Below are positions 17,169-25,288 of a stretch of DNA of 32,451 bases, piece after piece. The notes beneath the pieces are model-generated. The model was given only the letters and a program-made list of their open reading frames with translations. It was not told the origin of the DNA and ran no database searches. Each line of letters opens with the position of its first letter. Positions within the stretch are counted from its first letter, which is position 1. A program made the position numbers and the translations under genes. The DNA comes from Anabaena subtropica FACHB-260 (GTDB lineage: Bacteria > Cyanobacteriota > Cyanobacteriia > Cyanobacteriales > Nostocaceae). The DNA is taken from assembly GCF_014697105.1 (NCBI RefSeq), contig NZ_JACJRF010000054.1, forward strand, positions 1 through 32,451. The letters are read 5' to 3'.

Positions 17169-17716
17169 AAACCTAATAAATTTTCTAACCTAGCTTGTAG
17201 GCTGCTAAGTTGACGGTAAGCATTCCCCAAACGCTCTCCGTCAACTTCTACATCTGGGGTAGGATAATTTTGAAGTATTTCTATTAAGGTTACTTGTTCA
17301 TCGCCACTAGCAGAAAGTACCAAAGCTGAACGCAACGCCTGTCTATCAGCCCTGCGCGATGGTGTGTGGATGACTTGACTTAGCTCATCAAGAATAATAT
17401 TACCAACAGGACTGTTTAAAACTCGATCTAAAAGTATGGGGCTGACTTTGACTGGTGTTGTTAAATATTGACGAACTACTTTAGGATCTTGTCGAGCCAG
17501 AGCTAAATTAATCCGTAATGAACTTGAGAGTTCACCCGTTTGGGTAAAGGTTGACAACTCGTCTACAGCAATAGTCTCACGAAAGATGTTGTATTTTAGT
17601 GTCACTCTTTGGGCAGCTAAGACCGAGTTGCTAACAAGTAAAATGCAGCCAGTAACTATTAATGTTAAGGCACGACGCAGCCATACTAACTGGTAGTGCC
17701 TTGTTTTTATTTTCAT
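17165..17716 (-). CDS. Exported DUF1400 protein (no hydrolase domain)
   Basis: A 183-residue protein with an N-terminal signal segment (RRALTLIVTGCILLVSNSVL, cleavage near LAA). The remainder matches DUF1400: AQRVTLKYNIFRETIAVDEL, then LSSSLRINLALARQDPKVVR, LLDRVLNSPVGNIILDEL and RADRQALRSALVLSA. In cyanobacteria this domain often precedes an alpha/beta hydrolase; here the protein ends after it, so it is a stand-alone form. An AGGTGA site precedes the ATG. Probably periplasmic; function unknown. Confidence 0.8.
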   Translation of the reverse strand: MKIKTRHYQLVWLRRALTLIVTGCILLVSNSVLAAQRVTLKYNIFRETIAVDELSTFTQTGELSSSLRINLALARQDPKVVRQYLTTPVKVSPILLDRVLNSPVGNIILDELSQVIHTPSRRADRQALRSALVLSASGDEQVTLIEILQNYPTPDVEVDGERLGNAYRQLSSLQARLENLLGF

Positions 17717-17834
17717 AAGTTCACCTATCCCCAGTGTATGAATTGATTTTTAAGCGCCAAGGGACACAGAGGTTTAAAACCAGTTTTATATTTAGTTTTG
17801 ACAATAGTAGTAATGTCAAATTTATACTTGCATC

Positions 17835-18644
17835 TTAAGCAGACCAAGATTCTCTAAAGTCAGCATACAGAGTGAGTCCACCGTCTATAAACAAAGTTTG
17901 TCCAGTAATGTATGCTGCTTCATCCGATGCTAAAAATGCTACTGCTGCTGCCATTTCCTCGGAAGTACCAGCACGTCCCATAGGAATGTGACTTTCTACA
18001 ACAGCTTTCTTTTCCGGGTCATCAGTCCAAGCTTCATTGATGGGTGTAATTGTCGCACCAGGAGCGACAGCATTAACACGAATACCCCGGTGAGCATATT
18101 CCAAAGCCAAAGTTTTGGTCATATTTTCCATACCACCTTTGCTAATGGAATAGCTGACATAACTCGGTCGGGGAATGATTTCGTGGACACTGGAGATATT
18201 AATAATTACCCCTGTACGATTTTGATTCAGCAGGTGTTTAATAGTTTCACGGGCGCACAAGTAAGAACCCCGCAGGTTAACTCCAATTACTCGATCAAAG
18301 TCTTCTGCTGTGATTTCGTGGGATGGACATTCAGTTTGAATCCCGGCGTTGTTGATGAGAATATCGAGACTACCAAACTTCTCAATTACAGTGTTGACCA
18401 TCTCTATCACATCTGATTCCTTAGAGACATCACCCTGTACTAGTAAAGACTTAACACCGCAGTTTTCTACATTTTTACAGGCCTTTTGCAAAGCCATTTC
18501 CTCAGTTTCCTCTGCACCTGAGGGACTTTTGCGGTAATTAATAGCTATATTACAACCTTCTTGAGCAAGACGAATAGCGATCGCCTGCCCAATACCAGAA
18601 CTAGCACCAGTGATCAGAGTGTTTTTACCTTTTAACCCGTTCAT
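17835..18644 (-). CDS. Short-chain dehydrogenase, glucose 1-dehydrogenase-like
   Basis: A 269-residue classical SDR. It has the cofactor loop TGASSGIG (12-19), an Arg in NYRKSPSG (residue 38) that suggests NADP(H) use, NNAG (98-101), serine in INISSVHE (151-152) and the catalytic Y165-x3-K169 (YSISK). The segment SSVHEIIPRPSYVSYSISKG and the later IPMGRAGTSEEMAAAVAFLA resemble Bacillus glucose 1-dehydrogenase, so oxidation of glucose or a similar sugar alcohol is likely. Substrate is inferred from similarity only. It stands alone, with no sugar-use neighbours. Confidence 0.87.
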   Translation of the reverse strand: MNGLKGKNTLITGASSGIGQAIAIRLAQEGCNIAINYRKSPSGAEETEEMALQKACKNVENCGVKSLLVQGDVSKESDVIEMVNTVIEKFGSLDILINNAGIQTECPSHEITAEDFDRVIGVNLRGSYLCARETIKHLLNQNRTGVIINISSVHEIIPRPSYVSYSISKGGMENMTKTLALEYAHRGIRVNAVAPGATITPINEAWTDDPEKKAVVESHIPMGRAGTSEEMAAAVAFLASDEAAYITGQTLFIDGGLTLYADFRESWSA

Positions 18645-18747
18645 AATAGTCTGGGAATGCCTACATTGTTAGGGTTACAAGCAAATGTGACTGGAAAGTG
18701 ACGAATCTCTGATAAGGCGCTGATGAGAAATATTCAGCAAAAATCTA

Positions 18748-19578
18748 CTAATTTTGTACAACTTCCTGAACTTGCTCAATAGTTAAATCCAAAGCACCTG
18801 CTATCTGTTCTACACTTAACCCCAAGGCCAGCAAACGGGGAATAACCTCTAACTTTGCTTGTAACTTACCTTCTTGTCTACCTTCTTGTCTACCTTCTTG
18901 TCTACCTTCTTCTAGTCCATCTTCTTTAATAGACTGATACATCCTAGTTTTTTTGAATTCATCATCTATACCCAACATAGCTGCTACCTCCTCTCGGCTT
19001 AAGTTGGTAAATTTGTACAACAAGATAGTTTCTATTAATTCTACAATTTGTTTCTTGTTTGCTTCATCGGTCAGTTCTTGCCTTGCCTGTATAATCAGTT
19101 GTCTACCTTGGTCAATAGCTACTGCTTCACTGGCAATAATTAGTTGCACGATCGCTAATTGCAGAGAGTTTTCGTTAGCTGCGCCTAATTCTTCTAAATA
19201 AATGCGTTGTATTTGGGAACTATCCAAAATCAAACGATAAGGCTGTTGATCATCCGGTTCGATAATGCGTTGAGGATAAAGGACAACAGCACGCCAAAAG
19301 TTAACAGATGGGTTTTGACGGAGATAAAGAAAGATTTCGGCAAAGAAGCGTCTATAAAATTTAGGATCTAGTTGAAACTGAACTTCAACAAAATATAGGG
19401 GTTCTTCTGCGGTTTCATGAACAGGTTTAAATACCCCATCAATGCGAAAAGCCGTTTCCTTCAGTTCCACTGAGACAAACTCATAAGTACTGGGATTAAT
19501 ATCTGTTTCCCCAATGATGGCAAAAAATATGCTGGGGAACGCTTGAAACAAGCTGTAGAATATTTTATCTGTTTGCAC
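18748..19578 (-). CDS. DUF2887 / Rpn-family PD-(D/E)XK nuclease-like protein
   Basis: A 276-residue protein of the DUF2887 group, part of the Rpn/PDDEXK transposase-nuclease superfamily. Likely nuclease residues are the Asp in FRIDGVFKP and the Glu-x-Gln in LYFVEVQFQ. The middle is helical (REEVAAMLGIDDEFKKTR). Near the C-terminus are EGRQ repeats encoded by 12-bp units (18869-18904), then a tail with SVEQIAGALDLTIEQVQEVV. The start is GTG at 19578, with no strong ribosome site. Rpn proteins are reported as recombination-promoting nucleases and, in some cases, as toxin-like or phage-defence proteins. A 21-bp periodic array lies directly upstream. Confidence 0.82.
   Translation of the reverse strand: MQTDKIFYSLFQAFPSIFFAIIGETDINPSTYEFVSVELKETAFRIDGVFKPVHETAEEPLYFVEVQFQLDPKFYRRFFAEIFLYLRQNPSVNFWRAVVLYPQRIIEPDDQQPYRLILDSSQIQRIYLEELGAANENSLQLAIVQLIIASEAVAIDQGRQLIIQARQELTDEANKKQIVELIETILLYKFTNLSREEVAAMLGIDDEFKKTRMYQSIKEDGLEEGRQEGRQEGRQEGKLQAKLEVIPRLLALGLSVEQIAGALDLTIEQVQEVVQN
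18869..18904. repeat. 12-bp tandem repeat coding for EGRQ
   Basis: Three exact copies of CCTTCTTGTCTA on the plus strand, with a partial fourth, encode EGRQ repeats on the minus strand. The repeat lies in the charged helical region before the C-terminal tail, a common site for such repeats in Rpn/DUF2887 proteins. Confidence 0.9.
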
Positions 19579-19605
19579 CTGGATATAATTGCTAATTTCG
19601 TTCTT

Positions 19606-20007
19606 ACAACTCCATCATTCCATTTCTAAACACGAAACTTCAAGTTTTAAACTGGAGCGATCGCCTTTACAACTCCACCATTCCACCTCAAAACACGAAA
19701 CTTCGAGTAAAAAGGGTGAGCGATCGCCTTCACAACCCCACCATTCCACCTCAGAACACAAAACTTCGAGTAAAAAGGGTGAGCGATCGCCTTCACAACC
19801 CCATCATTCCACCCCAGAACACGAAACTTCGAGTAAAAAGGGTGAGCGATCGCCTCCAAAACCCCACGATTTCACCTCATAACAAAAACATCCTCACGTA
19901 AAACAAGAATGTTCTCATTTAGAACAAGAACATTCTCATTTGAAATAGGAATGTTCTTATTTGAAACATGAAACTTTGAGTTCAGAACATGAAACTTTGA
20001 TTTCAAA
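19606..20007. repeat. Compound tandem array: 63-bp units and 21-bp units
   Basis: Four 63-bp units (19606-19668, 19669-19731, 19732-19794, 19795-19857) each contain one GCGATCGC. A partial unit follows, then a series of 21-bp units from 19882 to 20007 built around words such as AGAATGTTCTCATTT and ATGAAACTTTGAGTT. The two series are in phase: the CGAAACTT word of unit 2 and the TGAAACTTT word near 19968 are exactly 273 bp (13 x 21) apart. Frames on both strands stay open over the 63-bp part because the unit is a multiple of three, but no start or ribosome site supports a protein. Apart from about 30 bp on each side, it fills the spacer between the DUF2887 start and the TPR gene stop. Confidence 0.9.
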
Positions 20008-20037
20008 GGTTAATTGATGAGGTTGGGAACGTGAATT

Positions 20038-21540
20038 TTACTGTTGTGAGTTGAGAAAATCGCGTAAAATTGCTAAATTTTTACGACAAGTAACAGTATT
20101 AGGATGATTCTCTCCTAACCGTCGCTCCAAAATATCTAAAGCTTGGAGATACAAAATTTCAGCTTTGTTGTAACTTCCTTGGGATTTGTAGAGATATGCC
20201 AAATTGTTGATGCTGGTGGCGACTGAGGGGTGATTGTTTCCCAGCAGGTGTTTTCTCAGGTCTAAGGCTTGGAGAAACAAAGGTTCAGCTTCGTCGTAAC
20301 GTCCTTGGGATTCGTAGAGAGATGCCAAGTTGTTGAGGCTGGTGGCGATATCGGGATGATTATCTCCCAGCAGGCGTTTACTCAATTCTAAAGCTTGGAG
20401 AAACAAAGGTTCAGCTTGGTCGTAGCGTCCTTGGGATTTGTAGAGAGATGCCAAGTTGTTGAGGCTGGTGGCGATATCGGGATGATTGTCTCCCAGTAGG
20501 CGTTTACTCAATTCTAAAGCTTGGAGAAACAAAGGTTCAGCTTGGTCGTAGCGTCCTTGGGAATTGTAGAGAGATGCCAAGTTGTTGAGGCTGGTGGCGA
20601 CTGAGGGATGATTGTCTCCCAGCAGGCGTTTACTCAGTTCTAAAGCTTGGAGAAACAAAGGTTCGGCTTGGTCATAGCTTCCTTGGGAATAGTAGAGTCC
20701 AGCCAAGTTATTGAGGCTGGTAGCTAAGTCTTTCTCTAAACCTAACTGTTGTTGTAGTTCCACAGCCTTACTTAAATACTCAATTCCTAATTCCTGCTCT
20801 TGTTTATAATCCTGACATTCACCACGATTGAGTCTTTTTCTATAAATATCCCCTAAGGTAAAGTACAAAGTCGCTAAAGTCGCATCTTTAATTCCTCTGT
20901 GTTCAATATCTTGAATAAACCTTTGCAAATCTTCTATAGGTAATAAATAATCATTATCATCATCAAAGCTTGAAAACTCATTATCACTGAACACAAAACG
21001 AATCGGTTCTAATTCTCTACCAGAAATAGTGTTTTTCCTTCTAGACACAAACCGAAAAACACCATTGCGCCAACTCCAAAAATCAGGCGCTTTCTTCAGC
21101 AAATCACCTAATATTTGATTAGTCACCCAGAGAACTATAGCAAAAGGAAATTCCCTTAACGCCTCCCTCGTCCACTGTAAATAACCGAAAAAAATCTCTT
21201 GTTCTGAACGCTCATTCTCCAGCTTGAGAAAATAAAGCTGTTCTGCTCCAGTCACAGTAATTACTGCTGGATGATGTTGACGCAAATACTCTTCATTTCT
21301 TACCAATTGAGAAATAGCAGCCGTCAAACTCGGTTCACCCCTTGCCAATTTCACGCGATAGCAACGGATTTCTGGCTGTAATTCTGCTTCATACTGACCA
21401 ATAATCTCATCCCGAAAACTAGCATCATCACAAACGGCAATTAGCAAATTTAACCGATGTGCTTTAGCTTCAATAGAAACCATTAAATCATCATAAGCAT
21501 CTCGATTTTCTGCATCTGCTAACAAGTCTTCATTCACCAT
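20038..21540 (-). CDS. TPR protein with N-terminal degenerate NTPase-like domain
   Basis: A 500-residue protein. Residues 25-165 contain LNLLIAVCDDASFRDEIIGQ, HPAVITVTGAEQLYF and FPFAIVLWVTNQILGDLL, then APDFWSWRNGVFRFV. The plan resembles NTPase domains of cyanobacterial STAND proteins, but no GKT/GKS loop is present where Walker A is expected. An irregular TPR (about 222-263) is followed by five 42-residue kinesin-light-chain-type TPRs at 273-482, each with ATSLNNLASLY and QAEPLFLQALEL. The C-terminus is ILRDFLNSQQ. It overlaps the upstream NTPase gene by 11 bp, implying translational coupling and joint function. Likely a binding or signalling partner of that NTPase; the ligand is unknown. 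Confidence 0.8.
   Translation of the reverse strand: MVNEDLLADAENRDAYDDLMVSIEAKAHRLNLLIAVCDDASFRDEIIGQYEAELQPEIRCYRVKLARGEPSLTAAISQLVRNEEYLRQHHPAVITVTGAEQLYFLKLENERSEQEIFFGYLQWTREALREFPFAIVLWVTNQILGDLLKKAPDFWSWRNGVFRFVSRRKNTISGRELEPIRFVFSDNEFSSFDDDNDYLLPIEDLQRFIQDIEHRGIKDATLATLYFTLGDIYRKRLNRGECQDYKQEQELGIEYLSKAVELQQQLGLEKDLATSLNNLAGLYYSQGSYDQAEPLFLQALELSKRLLGDNHPSVATSLNNLASLYNSQGRYDQAEPLFLQALELSKRLLGDNHPDIATSLNNLASLYKSQGRYDQAEPLFLQALELSKRLLGDNHPDIATSLNNLASLYESQGRYDEAEPLFLQALDLRKHLLGNNHPSVATSINNLAYLYKSQGSYNKAEILYLQALDILERRLGENHPNTVTCRKNLAILRDFLNSQQ
20095..20724 (-). repeat. Five 126-bp TPR-coding repeats, nearly identical in the middle
   Basis: Five 126-bp units encode the TPRs at residues 273-482. 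The words TTGTTGAGGCTGGTGGCGA and AAGCTTGGAGAAACAAAGG recur with exact 126-bp spacing. The central units are almost identical even at silent positions, while the outer ones are more divergent. This points to recent duplication or gene conversion. Confidence 0.92.
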
Positions 21541-22822
21541 TAATTAACCCCCTGCGTCTCAGAGTTTCTACAAGAATGGGGTGAATATCATACCAAGTTT
21601 CATCATTACGATATTCCAAAATATACAACCCATGCAGTAATTCTAAAAATTCCTGCTGCTGTACATCTTCAGGCTCGAATTGCTCATAAGTAGTTTTCAA
21701 AATTTCAAAATCGTCCCTTCCCAAACGCAGAGAAAGGTCATTACGAATTTGCTTAATGGCTTCTTCTATAATTTGGTCATTAATAACAATTTTTTCTCCT
21801 GGTTTCTGCCTGATAAGTCGCAAACAAATGCGACAACACACATTACCCAAACGAATCAATTCACGCAGAACTCCACCACTGTAAACAACAATCTTTTCTG
21901 CTGCTGACTTGTCTATTAATTCACTAGAAATGCGTTTTTGTAAGATTTCACATAAAATATTTTTTGCTTCACTTCGAGGCTGGGCATCGGGCAAACGATT
22001 GTTACCCTTAGCAAAAATCTTGATAACAGGCATAACCACAGTTTGGTAATTAGTTTCTGCACCAATAAGCGGCCAGAGAAAAGTGTCACACATTACCGAA
22101 ATAGGGATAGTATAAATAATCCGAAAATTAGGTTGAAACAGAGCTTTAATATTATCTCGATAAATATCATTAACTCTTCCTAAATCTAGTTTATCTAAAT
22201 CATCAATGATGACTATAACTTCTTGTTTAGTAGCAAACTGAATCAATGCAGCAATTTCATTAATTCGGGCAACTAAATCTGATATTTTCCGTTCAAATTC
22301 CTGTGTAATTTCCTCTCTAACTTTTGCATCAGCCTTTAATTGAGCTTTCAGAAAACTGAGCAAATCAAAACCCAACTCCAGCCCAGCCCCTAACTCTACC
22401 TCAGTAGTTCGAGTGCGAGTTGCAAACCACCCATAGAGTTGATCTTTAGTAGTTTTAGGAATTTGTACTTTGCGTGCCTCTGCCTCATACATTAGATTAA
22501 GAGCGATCGCAAAGAGAATATTGACATGATTAACAGCCGACATTTCAATAGTGTCAGCAATAGAAAATAAAACTACAAAAAAGTTATCCTGAACTTGTCT
22601 ACTAAATTCAGCTAATAAAGAAGACTTTCCACACCCTCGATGTCCAGTAAATACAAACTTGCCATCACCATTAGGGCTATCTTCAACTAATTGCCGCAAA
22701 TCTGCTATTAAATCATCACCATAATCTACCCGAAACTGCTCCATTAATTTCTCTCCCATCAATGGAAACAATTCAAGATTGCTATAAGCTTCCTGAAAAG
22801 ATTTTAATAATTCTTTAGACAT
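21530..22822 (-). CDS. P-loop NTPase with winged-helix C-terminus (STAND/Orc-like)
   Basis: A 430-residue ATP-binding protein. Walker A is GHRGCGKSS at 60-68 and Walker B is EVIVIIDDLDKL at 201-212. Between them is an amphipathic helical region with ELGAGLELGFDLLSFLKAQL (about 143-162) that could contact a membrane or partner. After Walker B come NIKALFQPNFRIIYTIPISV (sensor-like strand) and SGGVLRELIRLGN (sensor-2-like arginine). The last 75 residues look like a winged helix (EDVQQQEFLELLHGLYILEY, then YDIHPILVETLRRRG). This plan is that of STAND/KAP/Orc-type switches. The 11-bp overlap with the downstream TPR gene suggests the two form one complex. Cellular role unknown; defence or signalling are possibilities. 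Confidence 0.8.
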   Translation of the reverse strand: MSKELLKSFQEAYSNLELFPLMGEKLMEQFRVDYGDDLIADLRQLVEDSPNGDGKFVFTGHRGCGKSSLLAEFSRQVQDNFFVVLFSIADTIEMSAVNHVNILFAIALNLMYEAEARKVQIPKTTKDQLYGWFATRTRTTEVELGAGLELGFDLLSFLKAQLKADAKVREEITQEFERKISDLVARINEIAALIQFATKQEVIVIIDDLDKLDLGRVNDIYRDNIKALFQPNFRIIYTIPISVMCDTFLWPLIGAETNYQTVVMPVIKIFAKGNNRLPDAQPRSEAKNILCEILQKRISSELIDKSAAEKIVVYSGGVLRELIRLGNVCCRICLRLIRQKPGEKIVINDQIIEEAIKQIRNDLSLRLGRDDFEILKTTYEQFEPEDVQQQEFLELLHGLYILEYRNDETWYDIHPILVETLRRRGLINGE

Positions 22823-22944
22823 AAACTATGGCAACATAATATTTTTCATACTTATTTATATCATCACCCATCCTCGCAAAAATAGAACTATTCTCTGCGA
22901 AACTCTGCGCCAACCTCCGCGCCACTTTGCGTTTAAAAAACATT

Positions 22945-22970
22945 ACCCCTCTCCGCCGCCGGAAAGGGGT
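22945..22970 (-). terminator. Likely terminator after ndhJ
   Basis: On the minus strand, arms ACCCCT and AGGGGT with an inner TCC/GGA pairing and one mismatch form a GC-rich stem, followed after AATG by a six-T run. It lies about 50 bp beyond the ndhJ stop, in the right place to end the ndhCKJ transcript. Next to it is CTCTGCG-type intergenic repeat sequence. Confidence 0.6.
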
Positions 22971-23019
22971 TAAAGATGAGACATGAAAATTCTCACAAGC
23001 TGACACTTCAGCACTCAGC

Positions 23020-23547
23020 TTAATAAGCGTCCTGCAACTCGTAGAAATCAGGCGAAATGTAATCCTTCCGCAAAGGCCAACCCACCCAATCTTCCGGCAT
23101 CAAAATCCGCTTCAAATTGGGGTGTCCTTCGTAGATAATGCCGAACATATCGTAAGATTCGCGTTCTTGCCAGTCTGCGGTTTTCCAAATCCAGTACACC
23201 GAAGGAACTACCGGATTTTCTCGTGGTAAAAACACCTTCACCCTGATTTCTTCAGGCTTATCAGCATTGTCACTCACTTTCACCAAGTGATACACGCTAA
23301 CCAAATCCTGTCCTGGCCCAAGGTCAACACCACCTTGAAACTGGAGATAATTAAACCCGTAAGCATACAGGGCTGTAGCGATGGGAAGCAAGAAATCTGC
23401 CTCCACTTTAATTATCTCTACACCGTTCTTGTCGGCTGCCAAAGATTCATGAGCAAAGCCATTTTCCGTTAGCCACTGCGAAGTAGCACCAGACGGAACT
23501 ATAGCCTCTTCTGCTGCTGGTACTGGTTGTAATTCTTCATCAGCCAC
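23020..23547 (-). CDS. ndhJ: NAD(P)H-quinone oxidoreductase subunit J
   Basis: A 175-residue NdhJ (NuoC/30-kDa family), a hydrophilic-arm subunit of the thylakoid NDH-1 complex used in respiration, cyclic electron flow and CO2 uptake. Family signatures are [20 protein letters not shown] and [10 protein letters not shown]. The start is GTG at 23547 with GGAGGA upstream, overlapping the end of ndhK by 8 bp. It is the last gene of ndhC-K-J, the order found in cyanobacteria and chloroplasts. Confidence 0.97.
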   Translation of the reverse strand: MADEELQPVPAAEEAIVPSGATSQWLTENGFAHESLAADKNGVEIIKVEADFLLPIATALYAYGFNYLQFQGGVDLGPGQDLVSVYHLVKVSDNADKPEEIRVKVFLPRENPVVPSVYWIWKTADWQERESYDMFGIIYEGHPNLKRILMPEDWVGWPLRKDYISPDFYELQDAY

Positions 23548-24277
23548 GTTTTTGTTCCTCCTTCTGGGTTTGTGATGTCAGCAGTGCTGGGGGAACAGGA
23601 AGACCGATCGCTTCTGCCAATTCTTTTGGTGGGTTGAAGCGAGTCTCAGACTGCATATACTTACCAGTTAAGATGTTTGCTACTGGTTTCAAGTTATGAG
23701 TTGTGCTGTAAAAACGGTGAGTTTGTCTAATCCGACTCCGTTCCTGCATAGAATCGTCAGCAATCTTCTTCCGCAACTTAATAATTGCATCGATAATCGC
23801 TTCAGGACGGGGAGGACAACCGGGTAAGTAGACATCCACAGGAATTAACTTATCAACTCCCCGCACAGCTGTAGGCGAATCAACGCTAAACATCCCGCCT
23901 GTGATTGTGCAAGCACCCATCGCAATTACATACTTAGGTTCAGGCATTTGTTCATAAAGACGCACCAATTGAGGAGCCATCTTCATGGTGATTGTGCCGG
24001 CTGTGATAATCAAATCAGCTTGACGGGGACTAGAACGGGGAATTAGTCCGAAGCGATCAAAGTCAAAGCGGGAACCAATTAGTGCCGCAAACTCAATAAA
24101 GCAGCAAGCTGTACCAAACAACAACGGCCACAGACTCGAAAGCCTAGCCCAGTTATAGAGGTCATCAACCGTAGTTAAAATCACATTTTCCGACAGGTCT
24201 TGAGTGATTGTAGGACGCTCAATGGGGTTGATGATTCGCTCTTTGTCCTGGGTGGTTAAATCAGAATTCAAGACCAT
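23540..24277 (-). CDS. ndhK: NAD(P)H-quinone oxidoreductase subunit K
   Basis: A 245-residue NdhK (NuoB/PSST family), which carries the N2-type [4Fe-4S] cluster next to the plastoquinone site. Ligand cysteines are C58-C59 ([12 protein letters not shown]), C123 ([11 protein letters not shown]) and C154 ([10 protein letters not shown]). The N-terminus extends about 30 residues before the core, and a C-terminal tail follows, as usual in cyanobacteria. The ATG at 24277 overlaps the ndhC end by 10 bp; AAAGGAG lies upstream, within ndhC. Confidence 0.98.
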   Translation of the reverse strand: MVLNSDLTTQDKERIINPIERPTITQDLSENVILTTVDDLYNWARLSSLWPLLFGTACCFIEFAALIGSRFDFDRFGLIPRSSPRQADLIITAGTITMKMAPQLVRLYEQMPEPKYVIAMGACTITGGMFSVDSPTAVRGVDKLIPVDVYLPGCPPRPEAIIDAIIKLRKKIADDSMQERSRIRQTHRFYSTTHNLKPVANILTGKYMQSETRFNPPKELAEAIGLPVPPALLTSQTQKEEQKRG

Positions 24278-24630
24278 TCCAAAGCTCCTTTACGCCATGC
24301 GTAAACTAGGGCGACTACAAGAATTGCAATAAAAATCAGCGCCTCAATGAAGGCCAATAGCCCCAGACGGTGAAAAGCAACTGCCCAAGGATATAAGAAC
24401 ACAGTTTCCACGTCAAAGACGACAAAAACCAGAGCAAACATATAGTAGCGGATATTGAACTGAATCCAGGCTCCCCCAATTGGTTCCATCCCAGATTCAT
24501 AGGTGGTGCGGCGTTCCAGGCTGTTACCAGTTGGTCGTAGAAGCTTGGACGCAGAAAGCGCTAAGGCAGGAACTAGGCTACAGATAATGAGAAAGCCTAG
24601 AAGGTACTCGTAACCGCTAAGGACAAACAC
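24268..24630 (-). CDS. ndhC: NAD(P)H-quinone oxidoreductase subunit 3
   Basis: A 120-residue NdhC (NuoA/ND3 family) with three membrane helices: about 8-28, 63-83 and 91-111. The loop motif [20 protein letters not shown] and [15 protein letters not shown] are diagnostic. The start is GTG at 24630. It is the first gene of the ndhC-K-J operon; its promoter lies in the 195-bp region shared with the divergent rubA. Confidence 0.97.
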   Translation of the reverse strand: MFVLSGYEYLLGFLIICSLVPALALSASKLLRPTGNSLERRTTYESGMEPIGGAWIQFNIRYYMFALVFVVFDVETVFLYPWAVAFHRLGLLAFIEALIFIAILVVALVYAWRKGALEWS

Positions 24631-24665
24631 AATGAATATCTACCGCTTATAGTGTAAATAAGGCT

Positions 24666-24683
24666 GTTACTTTCTTTTACATT
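24666..24683 (+). promoter_or_regulatory. Candidate HLR1 site (RpaB-binding) between ndhC and rubA
   Basis: GTTACTTTCTTTTACATT matches the HLR1 consensus, two 8-bp half-sites (G/T)TTACA(T/A)(T/A) separated by 2 bp. The second half is perfect and the first has one mismatch. It lies 36 bp upstream of the ndhC start and about 140 bp upstream of the rubA start. RpaB, encoded at 1607-2335, is the known HLR1-binding protein. Motif match is seen; binding and direction of effect are inferred. Confidence 0.55.
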
Positions 24684-24825
24684 ATATCTTCTTAGCTTTT
24701 CTGAAATCTGCGCAACAAACGCATTTCAGGTATTTGATTCGTTTTTATGAGTGATAGAAAAGTCTAACAGATATGTCATAATTTTTAACGTATATTTAAT
24801 ATTTCTTTTCTGCGAGACTTTAGTT

Positions 24826-25161
24826 ATGAGCGAACAAGCTGTTGAAAATACAGTGTTAGACCGCTTTGAGTGTCGCGCTTGCGGTTATGTTTACGAACCT
24901 GAAAAAGGTGACGATAAGCATGACATTGAGCCAGGGACACCCTTTGCAGAACTGCCCATAAATTGGCGCTGTCCAGTTTGTACAGCGAAAAAGGCAGCTT
25001 TCACCAACATCGGGCCGGCTGGTACAGCCTCCGGTTTCAAAGAAAATCTTGGTTATGGTTTAGGTGTTAACACGCTCACCCCAGCGCAAAAAAATATCCT
25101 AATTTTTGGTGCGTTGGCTCTTGGATTCTTATTTTTTATAAGTCTCTATGGCTTGCAATAA
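24826..25161 (+). CDS. rubA: Membrane-anchored rubredoxin RubA
   Basis: A 111-residue rubredoxin with iron ligands C16, C19 (ECRACGYVYEP) and C49, C52 (WRCPVCTAKK), a linker, and one C-terminal membrane helix (about 91-108). This matches the RubA form of oxygenic phototrophs, needed for photosystem assembly. The ATG at 24826 (MSEQAVENT) is preferred over the in-frame ATG at 24751, whose extension looks like AT-rich leader. It leads a row with ycf48 and psbEFLJ, a conserved cyanobacterial order. Confidence 0.95.
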   Translation: MSEQAVENTVLDRFECRACGYVYEPEKGDDKHDIEPGTPFAELPINWRCPVCTAKKAAFTNIGPAGTASGFKENLGYGLGVNTLTPAQKNILIFGALALGFLFFISLYGLQ

Positions 25162-25190
25162 TGCTAGAGGTTAGAGGCTAGTATTTTTTA

Positions 25191-25225
25191 CTCATTACTC
25201 AGCACTCATTACTCAGCACTCATTA
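25191..25225. repeat. Heptanucleotide repeat (CTCATTA/CTCAGCA)
   Basis: Five 7-bp units alternate CTCATTA, CTCAGCA, CTCATTA, CTCAGCA, CTCATTA in the rubA-ycf48 spacer. It is an STRR-type intergenic repeat; related GAGT/ACTC words occur at 16216-16345. Confidence 0.85.
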
Positions 25226-25288
25226 ATTCTGCTTGAGGTAAACCTTCTAGAGAAACCTTACACAAATTTAGAAACAACTAAAAAATCA

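Noticed and set aside
19589-19901. Open frames on both strands of the 63-bp array
   Set aside because: The repeat unit is a multiple of three, so frames stay open automatically; no ribosome site or conserved start.
19606-20007. CRISPR array
   Set aside because: Units are contiguous and similar throughout, with no unique spacers between conserved repeats and no cas genes nearby.
22815-23006. 63-codon frame downstream of ndhJ
   Set aside because: It spans the terminator hairpin and CTCTGCG-type repeats; composition is not protein-like.
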